Assembly: GCA_937901125.1 (NCBI GenBank)
Contig: CALCGT010000043.1
Span: 1-5,064 of the forward strand
Reading direction: 5' to 3'
Length of the DNA stretch: 5,064 nt
Source: an uncultured Clostridia bacterium
Lineage (GTDB): Bacteria; Bacillota; Clostridia; Lachnospirales; Anaerotignaceae
Shown: positions 1-5,064 of the stretch, piece after piece
How the letters are laid out: each line of letters starts with the position of its first letter
Position numbering within the stretch: the first letter of the stretch is position 1
Notes under the pieces: model-generated
Databases searched by the model: none
What the model was told of the DNA's origin: nothing
What the model saw: the letters and a program-made list of their open reading frames with translations, nothing else
Made by a program: the position numbers and the translations under genes

Positions 1-45
1 TTCAACCCTGAGACAAAGAAATTTACGGCAGGAGCAGCGGCATAA
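1..45 (+). CDS. C-terminal end of an upstream tail protein, probably the major tail (tube) protein
   Basis: The first 14 codons of the window are open in one frame and read FNPETKKFTAGAAA before a TAA at 43-45. The stop overlaps the ribosome binding site (AAGGAGG, 44-50) of the next gene, so the two are closely packed in one operon. Identity is inferred only from position: in siphovirus tail modules the gene directly before the tail-assembly chaperone pair is usually the major tail tube protein. The short, Ala/Gly-rich tail carries no diagnostic motif, and everything upstream lies outside the window. Confidence 0.55.
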   Translation, partial: FNPETKKFTAGAAA

Positions 46-58
46 GGAGGAATGAGAC

Positions 59-496
59 ATGGATGGTTTGAAACTGAACAGTGGTTTGATTCGTCTGGAA
101 GTGGACAGAGATGGGGAGAAGGGGGAAATCTCCTTCAATCCATCGGATGTGCGCTTTGTGGATAGCTTCTACAAAGCGAGACAGACCTTTTTGGAAAAAG
201 AAGAAGCCTGCAAAAAAGAGATTGCGGCGCTGGAAGCAGATGCCAGAACCGATGCATACGGTATGCCCATCAATGCGGGCAAGCAGATTGAAGTCATCAA
301 GGAATTTGCCGAAAGCATCAATGCCATCATTGATGATGTGTTTGGCACAGGCACCAGCGAAGTACTCTTCGGGGAAAGCCTTGTGCTGGATATGTACCCC
401 CAGTTCTTTGAAGGTATCACGCCCTATATTCAGGGGGCAAGAGCCGATAAGATGGAAAAATATCGTGGTTCCGGCAGAAAGAACGTGATGCGCTGA
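59..496 (+). CDS. Tail assembly chaperone-like protein (first of the pair)
   Basis: Encodes 145 residues. The start is fixed by AAGGAGG at 44-50, 8 bases before the ATG. The protein is acidic and largely helical, with an N-terminal stretch that looks like beta strands (residues about 5-30, including GEISFNP), a charged helix rich in Glu, Lys and Ala (about 38-62), and a C-terminal region around GTGTSEVLFGESL (about 97-109). No catalytic motif or membrane segment is seen. Its size and its place between the presumed tube gene and a Gp15-family gene fit the short chaperone (the gpG role in lambda), which coats the tape measure protein before the tube polymerises. The stop codon shares one base with the next start (TGATG, 494-498), so the second protein is probably made by translational coupling. 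The next frame is -1 relative to this one, the geometry that chaperone frameshifting uses. The family is inferred from context more than from sequence. Confidence 0.7.
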   Translation: MDGLKLNSGLIRLEVDRDGEKGEISFNPSDVRFVDSFYKARQTFLEKEEACKKEIAALEADARTDAYGMPINAGKQIEVIKEFAESINAIIDDVFGTGTSEVLFGESLVLDMYPQFFEGITPYIQGARADKMEKYRGSGRKNVMR

Positions 497-1065
497 TGGG
501 TGCATTGCTGGGTGGTTTACCTCTTGCCATTGAAATTGACAGGAAAGAGTATCAGATCAACTCGGATTTCCGCACAGGTCTGCGGATCATCCTTGCCTTT
601 GAGGATACGGAGCTGACCCTTTCGGAAAAGGCATTCATCCTTGTCGACCAGTTATATCAGGAGGAGCCGGAGGATTTTGTGAAAGCGGTTTCCGCCGGCA
701 TCCGCTATCTGGACTGCGGAGAGAAACGGGGAGAAGGCAGCGGAAATGGATGCAGGATGTATTCCTTTGCACAGGATGAACGGTATATTTTCAGCGGCGT
801 GGATAAGGTGCTGAATGGCAGGCTTTCCCGTGGTGAGTATGTCCATTGGTGGGAGTTTGTGTTTGCCTTTATGGAGCTGCCGGAGGATTGTATGATGAGT
901 AAGATTCTGTATTACCGCAGCCGAAGAAACGAGGGAAAACTCACAAAGAAAGAGCGGGAAGTCTGGGCGAAAAACCGAGAGCTGTTCGAACTGGAGGAAA
1001 TGCAGACAGCGGAGGAAAAGGAGAAAGAGGATCTGTTTATGCAGCGTCTTGGTAGAAAATCTTGA
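496..1065 (+). CDS. Gp15-family phage protein, second tail assembly chaperone
   Basis: Encodes 189 residues. It resembles the bacteriophage Gp15 family: an N-terminal EIDRKEYQINSDFRTGLRI block (residues 13-31), a middle acidic region, and a YVHWWEFVFAFMELPED block (115-131) like the family's conserved LHWWKF motif, then a basic, highly charged helical tail (about 139-189). Family members sit directly before tape measure genes and are taken to be the longer tail chaperone, equivalent to the T part of lambda gpGT. No convincing ribosome binding site precedes the ATG; it overlaps the upstream stop by one base, so it is probably translated by reinitiation or, alternatively, as a -1 frameshift fusion to the preceding gene. 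Usually the tape measure gene follows at once. Here a promoter begins at its stop codon and about 1.4 kb of extra genes intervene. Confidence 0.82.
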   Translation: MGALLGGLPLAIEIDRKEYQINSDFRTGLRIILAFEDTELTLSEKAFILVDQLYQEEPEDFVKAVSAGIRYLDCGEKRGEGSGNGCRMYSFAQDERYIFSGVDKVLNGRLSRGEYVHWWEFVFAFMELPEDCMMSKILYYRSRRNEGKLTKKEREVWAKNRELFELEEMQTAEEKEKEDLFMQRLGRKS

Positions 1066-1090
1066 AATATCACGTTTTGTGTTGTATAAT
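1062..1090 (+). promoter_or_regulatory. SigA/sigma-70-type promoter of the moron
   Basis: TTGAAA (1062-1067) and TATAAT (1085-1090) are separated by exactly 17 bases, giving a perfect -10 box and a five-of-six -35 box. The predicted start is near 1097, leaving a leader of about 24 nt that contains the AAGGAGG at 1107-1113. The -35 hexamer contains the TGA stop of the Gp15-family gene (1063-1065), so the promoter begins exactly where the tail gene ends. No operator-like inverted repeat is evident, which suggests constitutive expression, including from a repressed prophage. Confidence 0.8.
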
Positions 1091-1106
1091 GAGGAAAAAG
1101 GGCTGC

Positions 1107-1113
1107 AAGGAGG
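1107..1113 (+). promoter_or_regulatory. Ribosome binding site fixing the zinc-ribbon gene start
   Basis: AAGGAGG lies 7 bases before the ATG at 1121. It sets the start there rather than at an in-frame TTG at 1049, which would place the first 24 codons inside the end of the previous gene, upstream of the predicted transcription start, and has no such site. Confidence 0.85.
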
Positions 1114-1120
1114 AAGGACT

Positions 1121-1804
1121 ATGGGCGCATACGGCACACCGGATACATATCCACAGGAAGAACTGGAAAGAACATGTTTGAAATGCGGGAAGGTAAGTAA
1201 AGGGAAATTTTGTTGTTACTGCGGGGCAGCAATGGGGACAGAAACTGTTACCAAAACGAATACATCTGAAGGCAAGACGAAAAAGTGCAAGCATTGCCAG
1301 TCAGATATTCCGAAGAAGGCAAAGGTATGTCCTGCTTGCAGAAAGAAACAAGGCGGCAAAGCGAAATGGATCATCATAGTTATTTTGGTACTGCTTTTCC
1401 TGCCGAAAGGTGGTTCAACGCAAAAAAGCAATTATGATGAAAGCCTTACGCCGGAACAGTTCAAGGCTGAATGTATGGATGTTTCTTATGAGGAGCTGGC
1501 AAGAAATCCGGACGCACACGAAGGCGAAAAAGTGAAATTTACCGGAAACATTATGCAGGTTGTTTATGATTCTGATACAGGAATGTCTAAGTATCTGGTA
1601 TCCGTTACAAAGGGAGATTATGGGTTCTGGGATGACAATGTGTTTGTAGAGCTCATTCCCGATAACAAAACAGGCAAATTCCTTCAAGAGGATATTGTAA
1701 CTTTTTATGGAATTGCAGACGGAGAATACAGTTATAAGACTGTTTTAGGCAAATCTGTTACAGTTCCATGCGTGGAAGCAGTATACATGGATATGTCTAA
1801 TTAA
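1121..1804 (+). CDS. Double zinc-ribbon, single-pass membrane protein with an extracytoplasmic OB-fold-like domain
   Basis: Encodes 227 residues. Two zinc ribbons come first: C19-x2-C22 with C31-x2-C34, and C56-x2-C59 with C70-x2-C73 (the second in the common CKHCQSDIPKKAKVCPAC form). A Lys-rich stretch (residues 75-82) precedes one hydrophobic segment (83-94), so the positive-inside rule puts the zinc ribbons in the cytoplasm and the rest outside. The outer part (about 108-227) begins with YEELARNPDAHEGEKVKFTG (123-142) and continues as a run of predicted beta strands, resembling the OB-fold (tRNA_anti-like) domains often joined to zinc ribbons and one membrane helix in Firmicutes proteins. 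C118 and C217 lie outside and could form a disulfide. It is the first gene of the moron, 13 bases before the Ltp-repeat gene, so the two are probably co-expressed. The biochemical role is unknown; possibilities are a surface partner of the Ltp protein or a sensor of envelope events. Confidence 0.75.
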   Translation: MGAYGTPDTYPQEELERTCLKCGKVSKGKFCCYCGAAMGTETVTKTNTSEGKTKKCKHCQSDIPKKAKVCPACRKKQGGKAKWIIIVILVLLFLPKGGSTQKSNYDESLTPEQFKAECMDVSYEELARNPDAHEGEKVKFTGNIMQVVYDSDTGMSKYLVSVTKGDYGFWDDNVFVELIPDNKTGKFLQEDIVTFYGIADGEYSYKTVLGKSVTVPCVEAVYMDMSN

Positions 1805-1817
1805 AGGAGGAGATTTT

Positions 1818-2432
1818 ATGAAATTTCAGAGAGTAAAAGACATGGTATGTGGTGCTTTGATCGCTTCTTTGGTGCTGTGTTCCGGCACGGTTGCCTTTGC
1901 GAAAGTGGCGAATATGACGATTCCTGTATCCTACAACAACATTAAGGTTGTGGTAGACGGGAAAGAGTTAAGCACGAGCAAAGAGCCTTTCACCTACGAA
2001 GGAACAACCTATCTTCCCATCAGAGCGGTAGCGGAAGCAGTTGGTAAAGATGTTACATGGGATGGCGCAACGAAGACGGTTTATTTGGGTGAAACTCCTT
2101 CCAACAATGCAGTATCTGGGAAAGTTCCAAAAGAGTATGAATCCGCATTGAGCCAGGCAAAATCCTTTAGTAAAAATCTGCATATGTCCAAACAGGGAAT
2201 TTATGATCAGCTTGTTTCAGAGTATGGTGGGAAATTCTCTAAAGAAGCTGCGCAGTATGCTATCGATAACGTAGAGGCAAATTGGAAAGAAAATGCGCTT
2301 GAACAGGCCAGAAGCTATCAAGATAATTTGCATATGTCTCCTGCCGCAATCTATGACCAACTTATTTCCGAATACGGCGGACAGTTCACAAAAGAAGAAG
2401 CGCAGTATGCTATTGACAAATTAGAAAAATAA
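1818..2432 (+). CDS. Secreted stalk-domain protein with two Ltp (superinfection exclusion) repeats
   Basis: Encodes 204 residues. AAAGGAGG (1803-1810) lies 7 bases before the ATG. Residues 1-28 form a signal peptide: basic start, hydrophobic core (about 9-21) and an AFA cleavage site before K29. C21 is preceded by LVL, so position -1 of a lipobox is Leu and a lipoprotein is unlikely. A stalk domain (copper amine oxidase N-terminal-like, about 37-92) contains KEPFTYEGTTYLPIRAVAEA. Two Ltp repeats follow, 50 residues apart (110-159 and 160-204), 30 of 44 aligned residues identical, each with the family hallmarks NLHMS, IYDQL, SEYGG and AQYAID. In Streptococcus phage TP-J34 two such repeats form a lipoprotein that blocks DNA injection of superinfecting phage through the tape measure protein. 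Exclusion is therefore the best inferred role here. Ltp repeats also occur in host proteins of unknown function, so the activity is not certain. Whether it stays cell-bound without a lipid anchor is unclear. Confidence 0.85.
   Translation: MKFQRVKDMVCGALIASLVLCSGTVAFAKVANMTIPVSYNNIKVVVDGKELSTSKEPFTYEGTTYLPIRAVAEAVGKDVTWDGATKTVYLGETPSNNAVSGKVPKEYESALSQAKSFSKNLHMSKQGIYDQLVSEYGGKFSKEAAQYAIDNVEANWKENALEQARSYQDNLHMSPAAIYDQLISEYGGQFTKEEAQYAIDKLEK
2145..2429 (+). repeat. Two tandem Ltp repeats in the coding sequence (150-base period)
   Basis: Unit 1 is 2145-2294 and unit 2 is 2295-2429, the latter lacking only the linker. The proteins align without gaps, 30 of 44 residues identical, with shared NLHMS, IYDQL, SEYGG and AQYAID blocks. 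The DNA copies have diverged at many third positions, so the duplication is old and not a recent slippage event. Confidence 0.88.
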
Positions 2433-2440
2433 TTTATATT
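2413..2440 (+). promoter_or_regulatory. Possible second promoter, reading into the tape measure gene
   Basis: A perfect TTGACA (2413-2418) and TATATT (2435-2440, five of six) are 16 bases apart. The -35 box lies in the last codons of the Ltp gene (Ile-Asp-Lys) and could be coding coincidence. Predicted initiation near 2447 would place the terminator hairpin at the very 5' end of the transcript, with a leader of about 53 nt to the tape measure start. This would offer a way for tail genes to be transcribed past the moron's terminator. Without expression data it remains tentative. Confidence 0.35.
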
Positions 2441-2449
2441 CGCTCGTTT

Positions 2450-2476
2450 AGCACTCACAAATGTGGGTGCTTTTTT
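2450..2476 (+). terminator. Rho-independent terminator closing the moron
   Basis: AGCACTCAC (2450-2458) pairs with GTGGGTGCT (2463-2471), a nine-pair stem with one G-T pair and an AAAT loop, followed by a run of six T (2471-2476). It begins 17 bases after the Ltp stop codon. The opposite strand has no T run after the hairpin, so it acts only rightward. Late transcripts of the tail operon must read through it, be antiterminated, or restart downstream for the tape measure gene to be made. Confidence 0.88.
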
Positions 2477-2485
2477 CGTGCAAAA

Positions 2486-2495
2486 AAGGAGGTGA
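2486..2495 (+). promoter_or_regulatory. Ribosome binding site fixing the tape measure start
   Basis: AAGGAGGTGA is an extended match to the 3' end of 16S rRNA; its GGAGG core ends 7 bases before the ATG at 2500. It rules out an in-frame ATG at 2461, which lies in the terminator hairpin and whose extra 13 codons would read through the T run and this site. Confidence 0.88.
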
Positions 2496-2499
2496 AGCC

Positions 2500-4863
2500 A
2501 TGGCGGCAGGATATGACGGCAGTATTCGTATCAATACAAAGATAGACACGAGTGGCGTTGATCAGGGCGTAAAACATATCTCGAAGGACTTTGCAAAAGC
2601 CACCGCAGGCATCAAAAAGACGACTGCGGAAATGGAAATCCTGCAAAAGAAAATGGCAAAGCTGAAGGAAAAACAGGGGGCAAAAATCGAAGTGACCTTG
2701 GCCGGCTTGAAGGAAGCGGAATCCAACCTGGAAGAACTGACAGGGAAGAAGCGTGCGATGGAAGTTTCCACAGAAGCAAATTACAGCGGTCTGCCATTCC
2801 GTTCCACAGCGGAAAAAGAAACAGCGGTACAGGAATCTTTATTCAAAAATAAAGAGTACGTGAAGCTGCTGGATGCGATTGATAAGGCGGAGGATGCAGT
2901 TGTTTCTTACAGAAAAGAGTTGAAAGCGGCACGAGCTGTGGAGAACGAGCCTGTTGAATCTACGGCGGAATATCGGAAACTGGCCGCGCAGCTGGATACT
3001 CTGCGTGTGCGGCAGGAGAAGTATATTTCTACGGCAAGGAAAGCGGCAGCGGCGGCGAACCCCTCTGCTTTTACCAGAATGAAAAAAAGCATCAACGACC
3101 TTACCAACTCCATGGCGGGGTTAAATAAAAAATCGGTTCCTGTTCTGGGACAGATGATGAGAATGAAAACTGTGTTCATTGGGGTAGCTATGGCGCAGGC
3201 TGCCATGGGCGGACTGAGAGCTATCAAAGAAGGGATGCAGAATGTTGCTCTATACAGCAAGGAAACCAACGGAACAATTTCCGCCCTTCTTTCAGGCTTG
3301 TCACAATTAAAAAACGGTGCGGCAGCGGCGGCAGCCCCTTTGCTCAATGCGTTGGGGCCTGCACTGAATTACATCATCGGCAAGCTCAATAGTGCGGTGA
3401 CAGCCATCGGAAGCTTTTTTGCAGCACTGACAGGGAAAAAGACTGTGCTAAAGGCGGTGGCAGTACAAGAGGACTATGCAGCCAGCCTGAATGAAACGAC
3501 AGCAGCGGCAGAGGAAACGAAAAGTGTGCTGGCATCCTTTGATGATATTGAAGTGCTGGATACAACCCCAGCAACACCAACAGCCACCGCCGCTCCAAAT
3601 GGCGGCAATGTTGGGGATATGTTTGAGGAAGTGAAAATTGACGATGATACACTTTCTCTGGTGGATAAGCTGAAAAATATGTTGGCAGAGATGAATATCG
3701 ACTATCTAAAGGATTCATGGGAGCAATTAAAGCAGTCCTTCCGGGAATTTTTGGATATTCCGGCTTTTGACATAATTAAAAAGGGATTTGAGAAATTTTT
3801 TAAATGGTGGGGAGAAAATTTTTTTCATATCTTTGGCAATGTGTTGAAGTCGCTCGCTTACTGCCTGGATTATTGGACAGCCCTTTCGAAAGGAGATTGG
3901 TCAGGGGCTATCAATGCGGCAAAGAACTCTCTTGTGATTTTGATAGATACCATCGTTCGCATTCCGCTGACCTTGATTGACGCAGTTTTTGGTACGAATT
4001 TCACCCAGAAGTGGGATGAATTTATACAAAAAGCGTTGGAATTTGACCTTGCTGCATGGCTCGTTGAGATGTTTGATAAGATGAAAAGGTACTACCCTGA
4101 GAAAATCGAGGAATTAAAGAAAGCTTGGGGCGAACTGAAAACAGAGGTCTTGAAAAAGTACGATGAAATGAAAAAAGGCTTCACGAATTTCTGGGATGAG
4201 ATTAAAAAATATTACCCTGAGAAAATCGAAGAAATGAAAACGGCTTGGGCTGGACTGAAGGATGATTTTGCAGAAAAAATCGGGACTATGAAAACCAGTA
4301 TCACCACAACGATGGATGAAATCAAAACAACCATTGAAGAAAAATGGGGAAATATCAAAAAATGGTTTGCAGAAAATGTGGAGCCTAAGTTCAAGAAAGA
4401 ATTTTGGACAAATAAGTTCGATGGAATCAAACAGGGGGCGAAATCTGTTTTAAACGGAATCATCGGTATTGTGGAAAAAGCTGTGAACGGTATCATTGCA
4501 AAACTGAACACCCTGCATTGGTCTATTCCTGACTGGGTGCCCGGTGTCGGCGGTAAGAGTTTCGGATTTGATATCAAAGAAATCAGTATTCCCCGCCTTG
4601 CCACAGGCGCTGTCATCCCGCCTAACCAAGAATTCCTTGCTGTTCTCGGCGACCAGAAAAGCGGGAGAAACTTGGAAGCCCCTGAAGGTCTGATCCGTCA
4701 GATCATGCGGGAAGAACTGGCTGGCATGATGGGCAGTGGAGAGGTCAACGTGAATATCGAATTCACGGGAAGTCTGGCACAGCTAGGCAGAGTTTTGCAC
4801 CCTGTTATCACCAAAGAACAGAAGCGCATAGGCAAAACATTACAGACAGGAGGTGTATTGTAA
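2500..4863 (+). CDS. Tail tape measure protein
   Basis: Encodes 787 residues that set tail length and take part in DNA entry. The N-terminal part is helical and coiled-coil-like (about 15-90 and 110-195, rich in Lys, Glu, Ala). Hydrophobic segments follow at about 224-240, 274-311 (with a poly-Ala run) and 477-498, as expected of a protein that meets the host membrane during injection. VLASFDDIEVLD (about 343-354) resembles a block seen in many clostridial prophage tape measures and leads into a Thr/Pro/Ala linker (354-369). Two 40-residue repeats with YYPEKIEE lie at 528-607. The C-terminal PRLATGAVIPPNQEFLAVLG block (698-717) is typical of Firmicutes tape measure proteins. By the usual 0.15 nm per residue this predicts a tail near 118 nm, an inference only. 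The stop overlaps the next start (TAATG). No lytic transglycosylase or peptidase motif was recognised. Confidence 0.9.
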   Translation: MAAGYDGSIRINTKIDTSGVDQGVKHISKDFAKATAGIKKTTAEMEILQKKMAKLKEKQGAKIEVTLAGLKEAESNLEELTGKKRAMEVSTEANYSGLPFRSTAEKETAVQESLFKNKEYVKLLDAIDKAEDAVVSYRKELKAARAVENEPVESTAEYRKLAAQLDTLRVRQEKYISTARKAAAAANPSAFTRMKKSINDLTNSMAGLNKKSVPVLGQMMRMKTVFIGVAMAQAAMGGLRAIKEGMQNVALYSKETNGTISALLSGLSQLKNGAAAAAAPLLNALGPALNYIIGKLNSAVTAIGSFFAALTGKKTVLKAVAVQEDYAASLNETTAAAEETKSVLASFDDIEVLDTTPATPTATAAPNGGNVGDMFEEVKIDDDTLSLVDKLKNMLAEMNIDYLKDSWEQLKQSFREFLDIPAFDIIKKGFEKFFKWWGENFFHIFGNVLKSLAYCLDYWTALSKGDWSGAINAAKNSLVILIDTIVRIPLTLIDAVFGTNFTQKWDEFIQKALEFDLAAWLVEMFDKMKRYYPEKIEELKKAWGELKTEVLKKYDEMKKGFTNFWDEIKKYYPEKIEEMKTAWAGLKDDFAEKIGTMKTSITTTMDEIKTTIEEKWGNIKKWFAENVEPKFKKEFWTNKFDGIKQGAKSVLNGIIGIVEKAVNGIIAKLNTLHWSIPDWVPGVGGKSFGFDIKEISIPRLATGAVIPPNQEFLAVLGDQKSGRNLEAPEGLIRQIMREELAGMMGSGEVNVNIEFTGSLAQLGRVLHPVITKEQKRIGKTLQTGGVL
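4081..4320 (+). repeat. Tandem 120-base (40-residue) repeat in the tape measure gene
   Basis: Units 4081-4200 and 4201-4320 encode residues 528-567 and 568-607. The first 20 residues of each are close (YYPEKIEELKKAWGELK against YYPEKIEEMKTAWAGLK), and both units end in Asp-Glu. The second halves have diverged. The Tyr-Pro and Trp positions recur at a fixed spacing, as in the periodic repeats of other tape measure proteins; gain or loss of such units is a known route to changes in tail length. Confidence 0.8.
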
Positions 4864-5064
4864 TGGCATTATTCAGCATTGACGGGGTGGAATTCAACAT
4901 CCCCTTGGTAGCACTAAAACGGGAATCCGCCGTGCTGGACAAATACGCCACCAGAACGGAGGGCGGCGACCTGCAGAGGGAAATTATCGGGGTCTATTAC
5001 AATTATACTCTGACCTTCCCGGGGCTGAATCTGAATCGGGAAGAATATGACCGCCTGTGGAAAA
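4863..5064 (+). CDS. Start of a tail protein gene, probably distal tail or tail-tip, incomplete
   Basis: The ATG shares one base with the tape measure stop (TAATG, 4861-4865) and is preceded by AGGAGGTG (4848-4855), so it is translated from its own site and possibly coupled. Sixty-seven codons are visible, beginning MALFSIDGVEFNIPLVALKR, and the frame is still open at the window end. The alternation of polar and hydrophobic residues suggests beta strands, with no signal peptide or membrane segment. Its place directly after the tape measure gene is that of a distal tail or tail-tip component in siphoviruses, and similar short openings occur in clostridial prophages. The exact family cannot be named from this fragment. 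Confidence 0.65.
   Translation, partial: MALFSIDGVEFNIPLVALKRESAVLDKYATRTEGGDLQREIIGVYYNYTLTFPGLNLNREEYDRLWK

Larger units (their letters stand above)
1062..2476 (+). other. Two-gene moron cassette (promoter, zinc-ribbon/OB membrane protein, stalk-Ltp protein, terminator)
   Basis: This segment interrupts the usual chaperone-to-tape-measure order. It is bounded on the left by a near-consensus promoter (1062-1090) and on the right by a strong intrinsic terminator (2450-2476), and holds two genes 13 bases apart, each with its own AAGGAGG-like site. Neither gene is a tail structural gene: both encode membrane or surface proteins. Independently transcribed cargo between conserved phage genes is the definition of a moron, usually expressed from the prophage to benefit the lysogen. 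Parts of the cassette are more AT-rich than the chaperone genes by hand count (1561-1620: 21 G/C of 60; 241-300: 30 of 60; 781-840: 31 of 60), but parts of the tape measure gene are also AT-rich (3781-3840: 17 of 60), so composition alone does not prove transfer. No flanking direct repeats or transposase were seen. Confidence 0.72.

Noticed and set aside
52..54. ATG at 52 as start of the first chaperone gene
   Set aside because: It is in a different frame from the 145-residue gene, is too close to the ribosome binding site, and its frame soon meets a stop.
1049..1120. Upstream TTG start for the zinc-ribbon gene
   Set aside because: It overlaps the end of the Gp15-family gene, lies upstream of the predicted transcription start and lacks a good ribosome binding site. 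The ATG at 1121 has AAGGAGG at the right distance.
652..1137. Minus-strand open frame of 161 codons
   Set aside because: It lies opposite the Gp15-family gene and the moron promoter, has no ribosome binding site, and its translation resembles no protein family. It is a shadow of the plus-strand genes.
2471..2487. T-run/A-run inverted repeat (TTTTTT, CGTGC, AAAAAA) as a switch hiding the tape measure ribosome binding site
   Set aside because: Six A-U pairs around a five-base loop would be too weak to compete with ribosome binding, and the A run ends before the GGAGG core. The T run is explained by the terminator.
2461..2499. N-terminal extension of the tape measure protein from the ATG at 2461
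   Set aside because: This ATG lies in the terminator hairpin, has no ribosome binding site, and the added codons run through the T run and the AAGGAGGTGA that clearly serves the ATG at 2500.
1066..2499. CRISPR array, tRNA, integrase or transposase that could explain the insertion
   Set aside because: None is present: no short spaced repeats, no tRNA-like cloverleaf, no transposase or integrase motifs, and no direct repeats seen at the cassette edges.
2907..3347. Minus-strand open frame of 146 codons
   Set aside because: It is opposite the tape measure coiled-coil and poly-Ala region; its Ala-rich runs are a by-product of GCN-repeat coding on the plus strand.

Overview
The window is a stretch of the tail-assembly module of a long-tailed (siphovirus-type) phage, most likely a prophage of a low-to-mid GC Gram-positive host (Bacillota, probably a gut-type Clostridia). 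The case rests on strong AAGGAGG-type ribosome binding sites before most genes, tight one-base stop/start overlaps, a recognisable Gp15-family tail chaperone, a tape measure protein of the kind common in clostridial prophages, and a Gram-positive stalk-domain/Ltp surface protein. All genes lie on the plus strand. Species, integration state and the rest of the phage cannot be judged from 5 kb.

Layout. Positions 1-45 hold the last 14 codons of an upstream gene, by position the major tail (tube) protein. A pair of tail-assembly-chaperone-like genes follows (59-496 and 496-1065, overlapping as TGATG). The tape measure gene (2500-4863) and the start of a further tail gene (4863 to the window end, overlapping as TAATG) complete the conserved order tube, chaperone 1, chaperone 2, tape measure, distal tail.

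The unusual part is about 1.4 kb between chaperone 2 and the tape measure, where related phages usually have little or nothing. It looks like a self-contained two-gene moron: a near-consensus SigA-type promoter (TTGAAA-17 bp-TATAAT, 1062-1090) whose -35 box overlaps the chaperone stop codon; a membrane protein with two cytoplasmic zinc ribbons, one membrane segment and an outer OB-fold-like domain (1121-1804); a secreted protein with a stalk domain and two Ltp repeats (1818-2432); and a rho-independent terminator (2450-2476). Ltp repeats are the fold of the superinfection-exclusion lipoprotein of Streptococcus thermophilus phage TP-J34, which blocks DNA injection by acting on the incoming phage's tape measure protein. 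My main inference is that this is a lysogenic-conversion cassette that protects the lysogen from other phages at the cell surface, carried immediately upstream of the phage's own tape measure gene. The Ltp protein lacks a canonical lipobox and carries a stalk domain instead, so its anchoring would differ from the known example.

A second promoter-like sequence (TTGACA-16 bp-TATATT, 2413-2440) lies at the end of the Ltp gene, just before the terminator. It could restart transcription for the tape measure gene, but this is much less certain.
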